Positions 1-8,571 of a DNA stretch of 23,730 nucleotides are shown piece after piece (the first letter of the stretch is position 1; the number at the start of each line of letters is the position of its first letter). Source of the stretch: Perkinsus olseni (taxonomy: Eukaryota; Perkinsozoa; Perkinsida); assembly GCA_013115125.1 (NCBI GenBank), contig JABANN010000516.1, positions 1 through 23,730 of the forward strand, in the 5' to 3' direction. Under the pieces are notes generated by a model. The model saw only the letters and a list, made by a program, of their open reading frames with translations. It was not told the origin of the DNA and ran no database searches. The position numbers and the translations under genes are program-made.

Positions 1-74
<74 letters not shown>

Positions 75-75
75 T
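1..75. repeat. (ATT)n microsatellite
   Basis: Uninterrupted trinucleotide repeat running from the window edge; its true left end lies outside the window. Confidence 0.97.
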
Positions 76-1254
76 TACAATATCCTGGCCTTACGAGCGC
101 GATGAGCGACAGACCAGCCAGATGTCCCCGCAATCGTAAACATCCCAGTAAAGGAGATGCTCCGAGAATTCGTATTATGTCAAACACGCTCTGAAGCATT
201 CAGTGGTGCTACTGTATTGATGAAGGTCACCAACATTTTTATGCTTCCGAACAGTCGTATGTTGCTACCGCTCCTGATGTCTTACGGTTACACCAATCAC
301 CGCGTCCTTGTCACCAGTTATCGCCGTTATCATGAATACTAAGCGTATGGGTAATGACAAAATTCTATAAATTTTTGGTAAATTTTTCCTCACTCATTTC
401 CCAATGACTCACTCAGAATGTTGGTCAGCAGGTGTCGGAAAACTCTCCGCCACGGCCAAATATCGTCTACTCGGACATACAGCCATACAGGTCACACCTA
501 GGAAGATACAGAATTAAAGATTCTCACGCGCTATCCTACACATCTCCTCGTTTGCACTCAACTGGAGCAGATGAAACTACTGTCCACCTCTCGCTATCAT
601 TTTGCATTTTTCTTTCGCCTTTCCCGCTGACCTTCTTCGACCGATTTTTCGTTTCTTGAACTTGCACCCGAGACACTTCGAGTTTGCGAGAAGCGCGAAG
701 TCATTCCAAGTTCACACTGTGAGTCAAAAAAACTCATGCGTTTCTCTCCTTTCTCACCCGTCAAATACGAATTTTGATGCGAAATGCGGTATGCGTTTTC
801 CGCTGGGTTTTTTGCATATCCCGCGAAAACCCATCTTTTCTCCAGTCTTCTTTTTTCTCGGTTCTTTTACTACCTACTTTATCTTGTTGTTCACTCTTTC
901 TCGTAATTTTTCCCTTACTTTCACCCGTATAATTTTTCATTTTCTCTTTCCAGCTGTGACACCCTTACCAAAAAGCCACCACAACCAACCCGACCAGGGT
1001 GTCATAATTTGGGCGACAGATTTTCTCGAGAGTAGAGTAAGCCGTTTAACACTAGAATTTCACCCGCAATATGAATTTTCGCCAAATTCACATTCGGCAG
1101 AAAGAAAGCGAGACGCGAACCAACTTAGCGCTCATGGCGAAGTGGCACTCGACTATAACGAGGAGAGAGCCCCCACCGTCTCGTCCGAATCAATCCCGAC
1201 CATTGGTCGGCGACCAACCCACCCAAAGCCCCTCTATGGCACGGCAAAAGCCTT
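76..1254. other. no convincing gene; pyrimidine-rich stretch
   Basis: The longest open frame here (plus, 602-1285) is rich in Phe, Leu, Ser and His because it crosses T/C-rich DNA (about 590-960). It has no recognisable domain and I do not call it a gene. The T/C tract ending in a CAG near 950 resembles a 3' splice site, so part of this stretch could be an intron of a gene I cannot see. Confidence 0.5.
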
Positions 1255-1346
1255 TGTGTTTTGGTCTCGGTGTTGTAGAGGATGACGTAGTGAGCTGCCG
1301 TGTATGCTACTGTCACGTCGTCAGCGTATACGAGGTTACTCCGACC
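1255..1346 (-). pseudogene. exon-like fragment resembling EML/WD40 proteins
   Basis: On the minus strand, just after a good 3' splice site (T-rich tract, CAG at 1349-1347), about 30 codons read G-R-S-N-L-V-Y ... V-A-Y-T-A-A ... V-I-L-Y-N-T-E-T-K-T-Q-R-L-L. This resembles the first strand of the propeller in echinoderm microtubule-associated protein-like (EML) proteins, which have a conserved R-N-N-L-x-Y ... V-x-Y-x-A-A ... V-V-Y-N-x-x-x-x-x-Q-x-F motif. EML proteins bind microtubules and tubulin. No matching exon is visible before or after it: the DNA at lower coordinates is low-complexity and no upstream exon fits the phase. It is therefore either a single exon of a gene with long introns or an orphan fragment. 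The family call comes from memory of the motif and is tentative. The Y-A-D-D string could suggest reverse transcriptase, but the following residues fit EML better. Confidence 0.35.
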
Positions 1347-2354
1347 CTGAACGAGAAAAAAGATACTCAAAAAAATCTATGCTTCTTCCGTATCACAGGA
1401 TTTACACAACGTAGAACAACAAGAAAAATCTTGAAATTTCAGTTGTTCTCCTCCCAAGTCAGGTCCAGAATTTCACGGATACTCGAAACCACGGCGATCA
1501 CCCTCTAAACGCATCACAAGGGTTCTATTTTTTTCGCGTTTTGCACGGATAGGTGAAAAAAACTGTTTTTTGCGGATCAACAGTGAAATCCAAATACGGG
1601 TACAGATCAGCAGAAGAATATCATTCGCAATGAGAAATGGAGAGATATCTGTTAAGTATCTTTGGTTGAAGGCAGTAAGATACAGGTTAACCTACCCGTG
1701 AACAACTGGAGCCAAAGATATGCTTTGGAGTGACCTCCACCTCCGCTCCGTCGTCTATGTGATATCGTAGCGGACTAGCGACTGACGACTTCCCGGGTGA
1801 CAACACCGGATTGATCACTCCGCCAGACATCGCCAAACCAAGGCTGAGGGTGTCAGAATAATATCAACCTCAGATGGAGATCAAGACCATCTTTCGTTTT
1901 TCGACTACCGCCGCCGCCTCCTTGCATCGGCAGTTAAGATGAACAGGTTATAGCTAGAGGTGTCAGAAACGATCAATTTCACTTCGGCACTTTTTCGCTT
2001 TTTTTGCACTACTCCCCTCGGCAACACGTAACATTGAAAGCAAGCTAGAGGTGTCAGAAAACACTTTCTGAATGACGTCACAGTCTTTCCTCAATCAAAC
2101 TACACGCGGGTCTCTCTTCGACGACGGCTGAGATGAGCAAGTTACAGCTAGAGGTGTCAGAAAGTTACAATTTCGCTTTAATTTTTTCATATGAACTTTT
2201 TTCGCAACACTTTCCTAGGCGACATGTAGGCGCTGAAAAATTCAGAAATCACCCGTCCCTCCGAGACCCTTGACAAGACCAACAGCACTTTCATCAGTAG
2301 AAAACAACGACGACGACACCAATACAGCAGAAGCAAAAATCTTTTTTCATGAGC
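1347..2354. other. intergenic; downstream flank of the oxidoreductase gene
   Basis: No open frame above about 60 codons fits a gene here. The only structure seen is the repeated motif cluster at 1842-2162, listed separately. Confidence 0.5.
1842..2162. repeat. cluster of a GCTAGAGGTGTCAGAA motif
   Basis: Exact 16-bp copies lie at 1953-1968, 2044-2059 and 2147-2162, with a looser copy (ggctgagggtgtcagaa) at 1842-1858. The copies at 1953 and 2147 share further flanking similarity: a G(A/C)TGAGATGA-like stretch before and an AATTTC stretch after. That suggests an old tandem duplication of about 194 bp with an extra motif copy between. The cluster lies just beyond the 3' end of the minus-strand oxidoreductase gene. 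Function unknown. Confidence 0.75.
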
Positions 2355-3557
2355 TTAACGAGGGTCAGCCAGCGTCTTCCGATCAGGTCTGGCCCAGCCT
2401 TGTACCCACTCGTCCACCTGACTCTCCCTGCCAGTAGCGTAGAGAGCTACTGCTCTCGCGCACTCATAAAATAGAGGAAGACCGTTGCCGTTGAAGCCAG
2501 CACAGACGAAAATATTTCTTCGACCGGGGACAGGGCCAACCAGTGGAAGACCATCGGGTGTGAAACAGAGGAGCTCAGACCATGATGAGCACGCTTCGAC
2601 CTTGGATACGTCTCCTTGGGAGTGATCTTGAAGGTATCTTTCTAACCGTTTTGTGCCAGCTTCGAGCTCGGATGCGCCTTCGCCACCTATTAGGATTCGC
2701 TCTAGCACGGGCCGAGAAATGTAGACCGTGTCATTAACAGCAGCGAGCGTGCATTCGGCGAGTCGCGTATCTTCTTTTCTGCAGGGCACCGCAATGACAT
2801 GACTCAACCTCTGAGTGAAGCAATGCGCCAGTTCCGGTAGCAGCACGCCAATAAAGGCGTTCGTGCACAGTACCACACCTTCACCAACTTTCAGACATCG
2901 GCCTCCCGCCAGGACCAGGGACAAGGAATCTTTTGAAATATATTCGACCAGAGTGTTGAAACTGAACCTCACCTTGTACGTATCAGCTGCTTTCTTCGCA
3001 ATCATGTAAGCCAACCGAACCGGGTTGGCCGTAAAAGTGTTAGGTTGCCGTATTCCTCCGTATCCATCACGCTTCGACCTAAGATTCGCCGCCAGCCAGC
3101 CCTCATCGCCGTCGAGGATCTCCACACCCCCCAACGCCGGAGTGTCCCCAAGCGCCCTCTGCTCGTCACGCTCTTCACTCGAACAGGCAAGTTCGATGCT
3201 TCCCCGTATCTTCGTAGCTTCAACCTCGGATACCGCCTTCGCTCCGCTCATTTCAAACCGTAATTTCTTCATCCCTCCCTCATCTTCATGAGCATGACTA
3301 CTAGGCCAGACATGCCCACCATTACGTCCAGAAGCACGCCAGGCCAGGCGAGGGCCAGACTCAAGGACCAACACGCTGTGACCGGCGCGCCCCAGATGAA
3401 GAGCCGTCGCAACTCCCGTAAGACCAGCACCGACCACGACGTACTCATAGGACCCTCTCAAAGGGTCCTCGGCAACGGGTAAGTCAACCTCAGGGGTGGT
3501 GGTCTGCCAATAGGACAACCCACCGGGCAGGTCACGTACAGACGCGGACGTCATCAT
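2355..3557 (-). CDS. FAD-dependent oxidoreductase, DAO family
   Basis: A 400-residue intronless frame. Flavoproteins of this family oxidise amines or amino acids at a C-N bond with FAD and usually make hydrogen peroxide. Seen: an N-terminal S-Y-W-Q-T motif (residues 15-19) typical of the OrdL/PuuB-like branch; a dinucleotide-binding strand V-V-V-G-A-G-L-T-G (residues 40-48; glycines 43, 45 and 48) with the ribose-binding Glu at 66; an A-S-G-R-N-G-G-H motif (residues 75-82) usual just after the FAD site; and a C-terminal T-P-D-G-L-P-L-V-G-P segment followed by G-F-N-G-N-G-L, which closes over the FAD in this family. Length is normal for the family (370-470). There is no targeting signal I can defend. 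The substrate cannot be read from sequence; gamma-glutamylputrescine, other amines or sarcosine-like compounds are all possible. The first ATG lies about 100 bp from SAR1 on the other strand. Two Met codons open the frame; either could start it. Confidence 0.9.
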   Translation of the reverse strand: MMTSASVRDLPGGLSYWQTTTPEVDLPVAEDPLRGSYEYVVVGAGLTGVATALHLGRAGHSVLVLESGPRLAWRASGRNGGHVWPSSHAHEDEGGMKKLRFEMSGAKAVSEVEATKIRGSIELACSSEERDEQRALGDTPALGGVEILDGDEGWLAANLRSKRDGYGGIRQPNTFTANPVRLAYMIAKKAADTYKVRFSFNTLVEYISKDSLSLVLAGGRCLKVGEGVVLCTNAFIGVLLPELAHCFTQRLSHVIAVPCRKEDTRLAECTLAAVNDTVYISRPVLERILIGGEGASELEAGTKRLERYLQDHSQGDVSKVEACSSWSELLCFTPDGLPLVGPVPGRRNIFVCAGFNGNGLPLFYECARAVALYATGRESQVDEWVQGWARPDRKTLADPR

Positions 3558-3658
3558 AATCGATTAGAATGGCGCGCGCGATTGACGGATGCTGCGACGA
3601 CGGCTCACCAGCGTTTCCGACTAGCTTCACTACTTCATTTGATCATCATCCAGTGATC
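3558..3658. promoter_or_regulatory. divergent intergenic spacer between the oxidoreductase and SAR1
   Basis: Only 101 bp separate the two start codons, so transcription of both genes must begin within or near this spacer, or the genes belong to opposite transcription units processed by trans-splicing. AG dinucleotides before the SAR1 ATG (for example at 3651-3652) could accept a spliced leader. No TATA box stands out. Confidence 0.45.
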
Positions 3659-4258
3659 ATGTTTCTGGTAAACTGGTTCTGGGATACACTAAACTGGCTC
3701 GGTCTCTCTCACAAGAACGCCAAAATCTTGTTCTTGGGTCTCGATAATGCGGGCAAGACGACGCTGTTGCACATGCTGAAAGATGACAAGGTGGCCACTC
3801 ACGTCCCGACGCTGCACCCTTGTTCTGAAGAGCTTCTTATTGGGAAAATAAGATTCCGCACCTTTGATTTGGGTGGTCATGAAACTGCTAGGAGAATTTG
3901 GAAGGACTACTACGCTACTGTGGATGGTATCATTTTTTTGGTCGACGCCGCGGACCGCACAAGATTCCCTGAAGCGGCTGAGGAGTTGAGGCACCTGATG
4001 GAGAGTCCCGAGCTTCAGAACGTCCCCATCGTCGTCCTTGGAAACAAGATCGACGTGCGGACAGCTGCCAGCGAGGAGGAGCTGAGACAGTCGCTCGGGT
4101 TGTATTCTCACACCACCTTCGGTAAGGACGTTAACAAGCAGATGGTGAAGAACGCTCAGGAAGCTGGCATTAGGCCGGTGGAGGTGTTTATGTGCTCTGT
4201 GGTGAAGCGAATGGGCTACGCTGAAGGCTTCAGATGGTTATCAGAGTTCTTAGAGTGA
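3659..4258 (+). CDS. SAR1: Sar1-type small GTPase (COPII coat assembly)
   Basis: A 199-residue protein, intronless. Sar1 sits on the endoplasmic reticulum, and in its GTP form recruits Sec23/Sec24 to build COPII vesicles. Seen: an amphipathic N-terminus M-F-L-V-N-W-F-W (residues 1-8) that inserts in the membrane; P-loop G-L-D-N-A-G-K-T (27-34); switch I threonine in P-T-L-H-P (Thr51); switch II D-L-G-G-H-E (70-75) with the catalytic His74; N-K-I-D guanine-specificity motif (129-132); and C-S-V (179-181) before the final helix. Every motif is intact and length matches yeast (190) and human (198) Sar1. The frame is open upstream to an ATG at 3569, but the ATG at 3659 gives the conserved Sar1 N-terminus, so I chose it. 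It lacks an N-terminal glycine for myristoylation, which separates it from Arf. Confidence 0.96.
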   Translation: MFLVNWFWDTLNWLGLSHKNAKILFLGLDNAGKTTLLHMLKDDKVATHVPTLHPCSEELLIGKIRFRTFDLGGHETARRIWKDYYATVDGIIFLVDAADRTRFPEAAEELRHLMESPELQNVPIVVLGNKIDVRTAASEEELRQSLGLYSHTTFGKDVNKQMVKNAQEAGIRPVEVFMCSVVKRMGYAEGFRWLSEFLE

Positions 4259-5054
4259 TGAGGAGAGGGGAGATTTAACAATCGGCAATCTGTACTGTTT
4301 CCCGCTACTATACTCGTAAATACTAGTCTGAGGTTGATGTTGTCGTTGTTAATGGTAATTTCACAGGATTCGCCAGAAAGATGGTATTAATCACCATTTT
4401 CTACCAAAACACATTTCGAACCTCTTTGCGGTGTTGCGATCTTCAGTGATTACAATCGATTCATGGGAGAAGTTGAGAAAGGTGCGGTATGAAATTATGA
4501 ATTTACTATACTAGCAAATACTACTCTTGTCGTTGATGTTGTCGTCGTTGTTAATGGTAATTTCACAAGATTCGGCGAAGCGATGGTATAAGCTACCATT
4601 TCCTACCAGTACTCATTTCGAAGGTCTTTACGGTGTTGCGGTTCTCAGTGTTTCCCATTTTCTGAAAGAGTGGTAGGGAATTCTCGATGCTGATCTGACA
4701 GTGATGGTTGGTGTTTTCCGATCTTTCTCGGCTTGCAAAAAAAGTGGTGGTGTGCTCTTTCTGGGGAATTTATGGTCGCTATTGGTCGTCATGATGCTTG
4801 AAAGAGTCTCGGTGATACCGGCAGTCGAAGAACTGTTCTACACCGCTGACGCAAAAGTTCGTTCAGCTCGCAGTTTTACAGTGAGGGCCATGAGCATTCT
4901 TCAAACCGTGAAAAACGGTAAAATTTGGGTTTTTCAGGTAGCGGAGCGCGGTTTCATCCGTGCGCGGAAAAACTCGTTCGCCGCAGCACTTTTTGCTTGT
5001 GAACTGATCGTGTCGAAATGATTCGGGAAAATTCCCAAGATCGATTTTTTGGTT
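4259..5054. other. intergenic between SAR1 and the SF-assemblin-like gene
   Basis: It holds the 3' flank of SAR1 and an imperfect tandem duplication (4306-4650). A 106-codon plus-strand frame (4701-5021) has no domain and is more likely 5' flank or untranslated leader of the next gene. Confidence 0.5.
4306..4650. repeat. imperfect tandem duplication, about 145 bp per copy
   Basis: Copy 1 (4306-4448) and copy 2 (4504-4650) both run from TACTATACT through GTTAATGGTAATTTCACA and CATTTCGAA to CAGTG, with scattered substitutions and small indels. They are separated by about 55 bp. No coding frame is kept. Confidence 0.85.
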
Positions 5055-6488
5055 ATGGCCTCGTCGTCATCAGACTACACCCTTCCTCATCTTTTCGCAG
5101 CCCTCAACAGCCCTGAAGACTCGGCAATCAACGAGAGGCGAAGAATTCAGGAGCAGTTGGCGTCTCTGGAGTCAGCGATGGCCGACGAGCTGTCTCAAAG
5201 GGGCCGCCTAGAGGCCAGCATTGAACGTTTATGCGACGCTAAAACCAGGACGGCGATGGACCGAATCGGGGACGCGATTGAGGCGGAGATGTTTCGAGTG
5301 ACGAGGCGATTGGAGGTCGGTTTGGCTGGGTGATGCTCCTTTCATTGCATTGGTAATAAAAGTGGAAATGCTGAGTTACACGTTTCCCCCGGTTCCATCT
5401 GCTCTTGGTGGTAATGGTGGTGTTTTCAGCATCACAGTCTGTAATTTACAGACTGTTTTTCATATTTTTTTTATTTTTTGTTATTTTCGCTACCACTCTG
5501 TTCATGAACTTCACCAGGTGTTTTCAGAATTTCGTAGATGAGCGGCTTGATAAGCTCTCTCGGGTGGTGGTGGAAACACAACGGCTGTGTTCGCAGCATG
5601 AAAAACAGCTGATTGCTTCGGCGGAGCGAAGCAGACAATTAGCCGCGTTCGAGTCCAGGTAGGCTGGTTTTGGTTGTTGGCTGTAGGCCAACGAGAGTAT
5701 CTTAGGTTGGAGCGTAGATTGGCCGGGTATGATGAGAAGTTGTTCGAGTTGGAAAATGAAAAACTGAGGTGATGCCAGCGGTTTTCCCACGGGAGTCGGT
5801 ATTCTCAGGGCTGCGGCTGACGAAATTTTCGAAAGAAAGAAAGAATCTTTGGTGGCGGACATGAAGGAACGAGAAGAAAGGTCGATCGCTGCACTACAGC
5901 GAAGAGTCAATGACATAGATGAGAGGGCGCATCGGTAGTATCGGGCGTTTTTTTGGAAGAAGTCAGTTGGCGCTGGAATGGGAGCTCGGAATCCTGCACG
6001 GTTGGTGTCGTTGAAAATGGGAATAATGAGGCAGTTTGACGTGGCGTGCTATTCGATGGTGGTCCTAGCGTCATGAATTTTGCGAGAAAAACAATTTTTT
6101 TTCGAAAACCTGAAACAACTTGGGAATGGTGTATGATACACCGTGTATCCCCAGTTTAGAAATCTCCATGACGACGACGTCACGGGTAAGAGCGTCTCGG
6201 ATTCTTGCACGCTTGATTTCACCAAGGATGTGAATGGTCTCTTCGTTTGGCCGCAAGGGACGTAACATATTGTTTCGGAAAACTGAAAAACATTCTCGAC
6301 TGACTTAAATACTTGGATGGTGGATTTGTAGGTTGGAAATCTCCATGACGACGTCGACGCTCAAACAAGAGATAACGGAACTGCGAGAAGCGCTGCTAAG
6401 AGAAATAGCCACTCGTGATGAATCTGATCGAGACGTGGTTGATGTGTTAACGCATTACGCACGTCTCATGCACCGCCAATTCGGATGA
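5055..6488 (+). CDS. SF-assemblin/beta-giardin-like coiled-coil protein, five exons
   Basis: SF-assemblins build the striated fibre attached to basal bodies; in apicomplexans they link the centrosome to the daughter bud. I read five exons: 5055-5315, 5528-5658, 5706-5768, 5809-5934 and 6332-6488. All four introns are GT-AG (212, 47, 40 and 397 bp) and phases agree across every junction, giving 246 codons with the stop (245 residues). The protein has a short Ser-rich head (residues 1-25), then an almost unbroken heptad-rich coiled coil dense in Glu, Arg, Lys, Leu and Ala. The end, R-D-E-S-D-R-D-V-V-D-V-L-T-H-Y, fits the conserved C-terminal block of the family. Usual length is about 250-290. 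Intron 1 and intron 4 each contain one 22-bp palindromic unit, and intron 4 also carries a partial copy of the start of exon 5. The splice model is certain enough to state; the family call rests on the coiled-coil layout and C-terminal motif. Confidence 0.8.
5431..5452. repeat. 22-bp palindromic unit, U = attacaga
   Basis: Follows U[1-7] + reverse complement of U + U[2-8] with one mismatch; lies in intron 1 of the SF-assemblin-like gene. The inner palindrome extends to 10-bp arms around a single T. Confidence 0.8.
6128..6149. repeat. 22-bp palindromic unit, U = ggtgtatc
   Basis: Perfect unit in intron 4 of the SF-assemblin-like gene, directly before the duplicated splice-acceptor copy at 6152. 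Confidence 0.95.
6152..6180 (+). repeat. partial duplicate of exon 5 start inside intron 4
   Basis: CAG followed by TTTAGAAATCTCCATGACGACG copies the acceptor and first bases of exon 5 (from 6330: AG then GTTGGAAATCTCCATGACGACG) with two differences. Beyond about 25 bp the two diverge. Used as an exon it would break the reading frame, so it looks like a decoy or decayed duplicate acceptor. Confidence 0.7.
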
Positions 6489-7724
6489 GGTTGCTGATGT
6501 CTTTCCAGAGCTGCCGGGCTACTGTGTTTTGGCCACTAGTTGATGTAGACATCTGGGGAAGTCTACTTCGTGTGGCGAACTCCCCCGCGCCCAGACGACG
6601 AGTTACCCGTGGGGTTAGAAGCTGCGGCGTTGGGAAGCACGCGCAATCTTCAGGGCGTAGGAGTTAGCTCGGACGCATTGTATAGTCTAGCCAGCACTTA
6701 CTTTATTCAGCTAAAATTGGAGTTCAGTGGTGTATCACTTGTTGCGGCTTATATGCATGATCATCATTCGTCGCAAAGTGGAAAACTTCGGAAATTTTGG
6801 TATGTTTTGAAGTCGCGGAATATGCATGGCGGATGGAACCGGCGGCATGGACCGAACAGTGTTCGTCGAGCACCATCGCGTGGCAGTTTGTGGTAGTGGT
6901 GATGACGAAGGGACAAACCACAGGTCCTGAAGCGATTCACCTGTTTTCACCAAGTTGGTAAGGCACTGGGCCAACAGACGCCATAGTGCGACACGATGCG
7001 GTGGCACTGTTGTTGCGATATGTGGCAATGCCTTGATGTTATCGGAAGAATCGTTATCGGCGACTCCTTCGCCGGCTCTCCCTGTCGCTGTACCTACTTG
7101 GTGTCTCTCAATCTAGTCGGCCTCGAAGGATGTATCGGAATGGCTGGTAACATGATTTCCAAGTGTGCGAGCTGTTTCAGTTTTTTTCACAGAAGACTCT
7201 CTGGGGGCTTGTGGCGTAAATTGTGTTGAAAACTTCAGGGAGAAGGAATGTGTTGGTTGTTTGGTCGCGTCTGGCAGCGAAGATGAGCCCAGAATTTGCG
7301 AATTTGCAGAATTTGCGCGGGCTTTGAAACGCCTCCGCTTACCTTCACGAGAGTGTTCGGCGAGTGTTTCCGAGGGTACAATACACCATTTGGAGCTGCT
7401 ACTCCTCGATGGAAGAAGCTCGAATGGAACTTCCTGTGGATGGCTGCGAACTTCGCAGTGCGAAGCCGACTCGCCGCTGTATTATACATCGGCCTGCATA
7501 GGAGTCCGGCCCATCTTTGATATCGCATTCTGGTGTACAGCACCATTTTCTCGACCGAAGCGTTTCAGGACACTTCCTCGTGGACTCGTTCCATTCAGTC
7601 GCAGTTATTCTCTACCAATAGCGGACTGTGATCCAGTATCTTGCTCACCTCCATCAGGGTTCCATGCTCACCCTCTAGCTGTTGTCCTTCCCGTAACAAC
7701 TTTTGATCATTACTTGTATGATCT
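6489..7724. other. no convincing gene
   Basis: Several overlapping frames of 60-190 codons occur but none shows a domain, codon regularity or splice logic I can defend. The part from about 7050 to 7300 resembles 19300-19590. Confidence 0.4.
7050..7300 (+). repeat. decayed copy related to 19300-19590
   Basis: Shared stretches include GAATGTGT.GGTTGT.TGGTCGCGTCTGGC followed by GATGAGC. Upstream, both could encode similar short peptides (G-S/D-S-F-x-x-S ... R-C-x-Y). Both copies are interrupted in every frame. I cannot identify the parent gene. Confidence 0.45.
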
Positions 7725-7746
7725 CATCAGGCCCTGATGATCAGGG
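7725..7746. repeat. 22-bp palindromic unit, U = catcaggg
   Basis: Perfect unit in non-coding DNA. Confidence 0.95.
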
Positions 7747-7966
7747 GTACATATGCATGTCGTTTTGTCAAATGTATGTCAATGGATGAATCCGAAAGGC
7801 TATGTATAGTGGGAGTGACTTAAGAGCAGGACGGCGCAGGACGTCCATTCATACATCGCTGTGTCTTACCTTGTAGGTTCGGTCCAGGGCTCTTTCAGCC
7901 ACGGGCGGATTCATCCAGCAGGGTGTCTGAAAAGTACTCCCGAAATCGCGGTACGAACCCTGTCTA

Positions 7967-7988
7967 TCTTGTTGAACAAGATTTGTTC
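7967..7988. repeat. 22-bp palindromic unit, U = tcttgttc
   Basis: One mismatch, in the third segment. Confidence 0.85.
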
Positions 7989-8184
7989 ACGAACCTTGTC
8001 TACTCTTTCGTCAATCTTACTAACCTGCTGTTGTTTACGACGAGGCGCTGCGCTCACTGAGCTACAACACTCGCTGTTTGAAACACACACTTTCTCGATG
8101 TACCAAATGATTATAGACGAACCGCAATTTGATCGAAACAATCTTGGATTGAATCTGCAGTGGACCAATCGATCATGGACGAAT

Positions 8185-8206
8185 GGCGGTAGTACCGCCG
8201 CGGTAC
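8185..8206. repeat. 22-bp palindromic unit, U = ggcggtac
   Basis: Perfect unit in non-coding DNA; GC-rich, unlike most others, showing that U is not AT-restricted. Confidence 0.95.
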
Positions 8207-8334
8207 ACCAGTGAGCACATTCTAGGGGAGAATAAGAACCCAATTGAAGGTGATTTACCTCGTCCCGCGTGGCCTGAGAGGAGTTAATAAGTGCGTCGTA
8301 GGGAGCGGATAGAGATGTGCAGCCATCCGCTTAC

Positions 8335-8410
8335 CAAGAATTTAGCTGACGATCCTCGTTGACGAAATAGGCGATCTACCACTGAGGCTCAGTGACTGAG
8401 CTAAAGCGCC
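8335..8410 (-). pseudogene. tRNA-derived relic with a palindromic unit in the D-arm
   Basis: Read on the minus strand from 8410, the sequence GGCGCTT then TAGCTCAGT looks like the acceptor stem and D-arm of an elongator tRNA. The 14 bp that follow belong to the palindromic unit at 8380-8401, after which GGTAGA continues. Without the 14 bp this is TAGCTCAGTGGTAGA, the standard A-box. The anticodon and T-arm parts are degenerate: the anticodon stem pairs poorly and there is no GTTCGA T-loop. It is a dead tRNA or the 5' part of a tRNA-derived SINE. Confidence 0.65.
8380..8401. repeat. 22-bp palindromic unit, U = cactgagc
   Basis: Perfect unit. It interrupts the tRNA-like D-arm, whose consensus independently defines the empty site. 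Confidence 0.95.
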
Positions 8411-8551
8411 CCACGTCGCTTCGTGCGAAGGCTTGAGCCCGACTGGAGCGAGTCGAAATTGCTTGCTCTAGGAGCAACTGTGCTGAGCGAGTCCCCTCAG
8501 CCGCTTCACTCACAATTGACGACGTGAACTCAGACATTAGGAAGACTGAGA

Positions 8552-8571
8552 CTTGAGCCAAGATGGCTACG
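8552..8571 (-). other. genomic spliced-leader relic
   Basis: The minus strand reads CGTAGCCATCTTGGCTCAAG, matching 19 of 20 positions of the conserved dinoflagellate spliced leader (CGTAGCCATTTTGGCTCAAG); the C/T difference is a form I recall for Perkinsus. The base before it differs from the CC expected at the leader's 5' end. The next bases are TCTCAG, not a GT donor, so this is not an SL RNA gene. A leader joined directly to other sequence is expected of a processed mRNA copied back into the genome. A 53-codon frame starts 14 bp further on (8537 down to 8376) but overlaps the tRNA-like relic and shows no domain. Confidence 0.8.

Noticed and set aside
602-1285. 227-codon open frame on the plus strand
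   Set aside because: Composition follows a T/C-rich tract, with no domain and no conserved motif; overlaps an exon-like signal on the other strand.
1125-1370. Y-A-D-D motif suggesting a reverse transcriptase
   Set aside because: Residues before and after fit the EML propeller strand over about 30 positions; no other reverse transcriptase motif is near.
3569-3658. N-terminal extension of SAR1 from an upstream ATG
   Set aside because: It would bury the conserved amphipathic N-terminus that Sar1 needs; the ATG at 3659 matches the family start.
7165-7737. 190-codon open frame on the plus strand
   Set aside because: No domain, overlaps a decayed repeat and runs into a palindromic unit; its paralogous stretch at 19.3-19.6 kb is not open.
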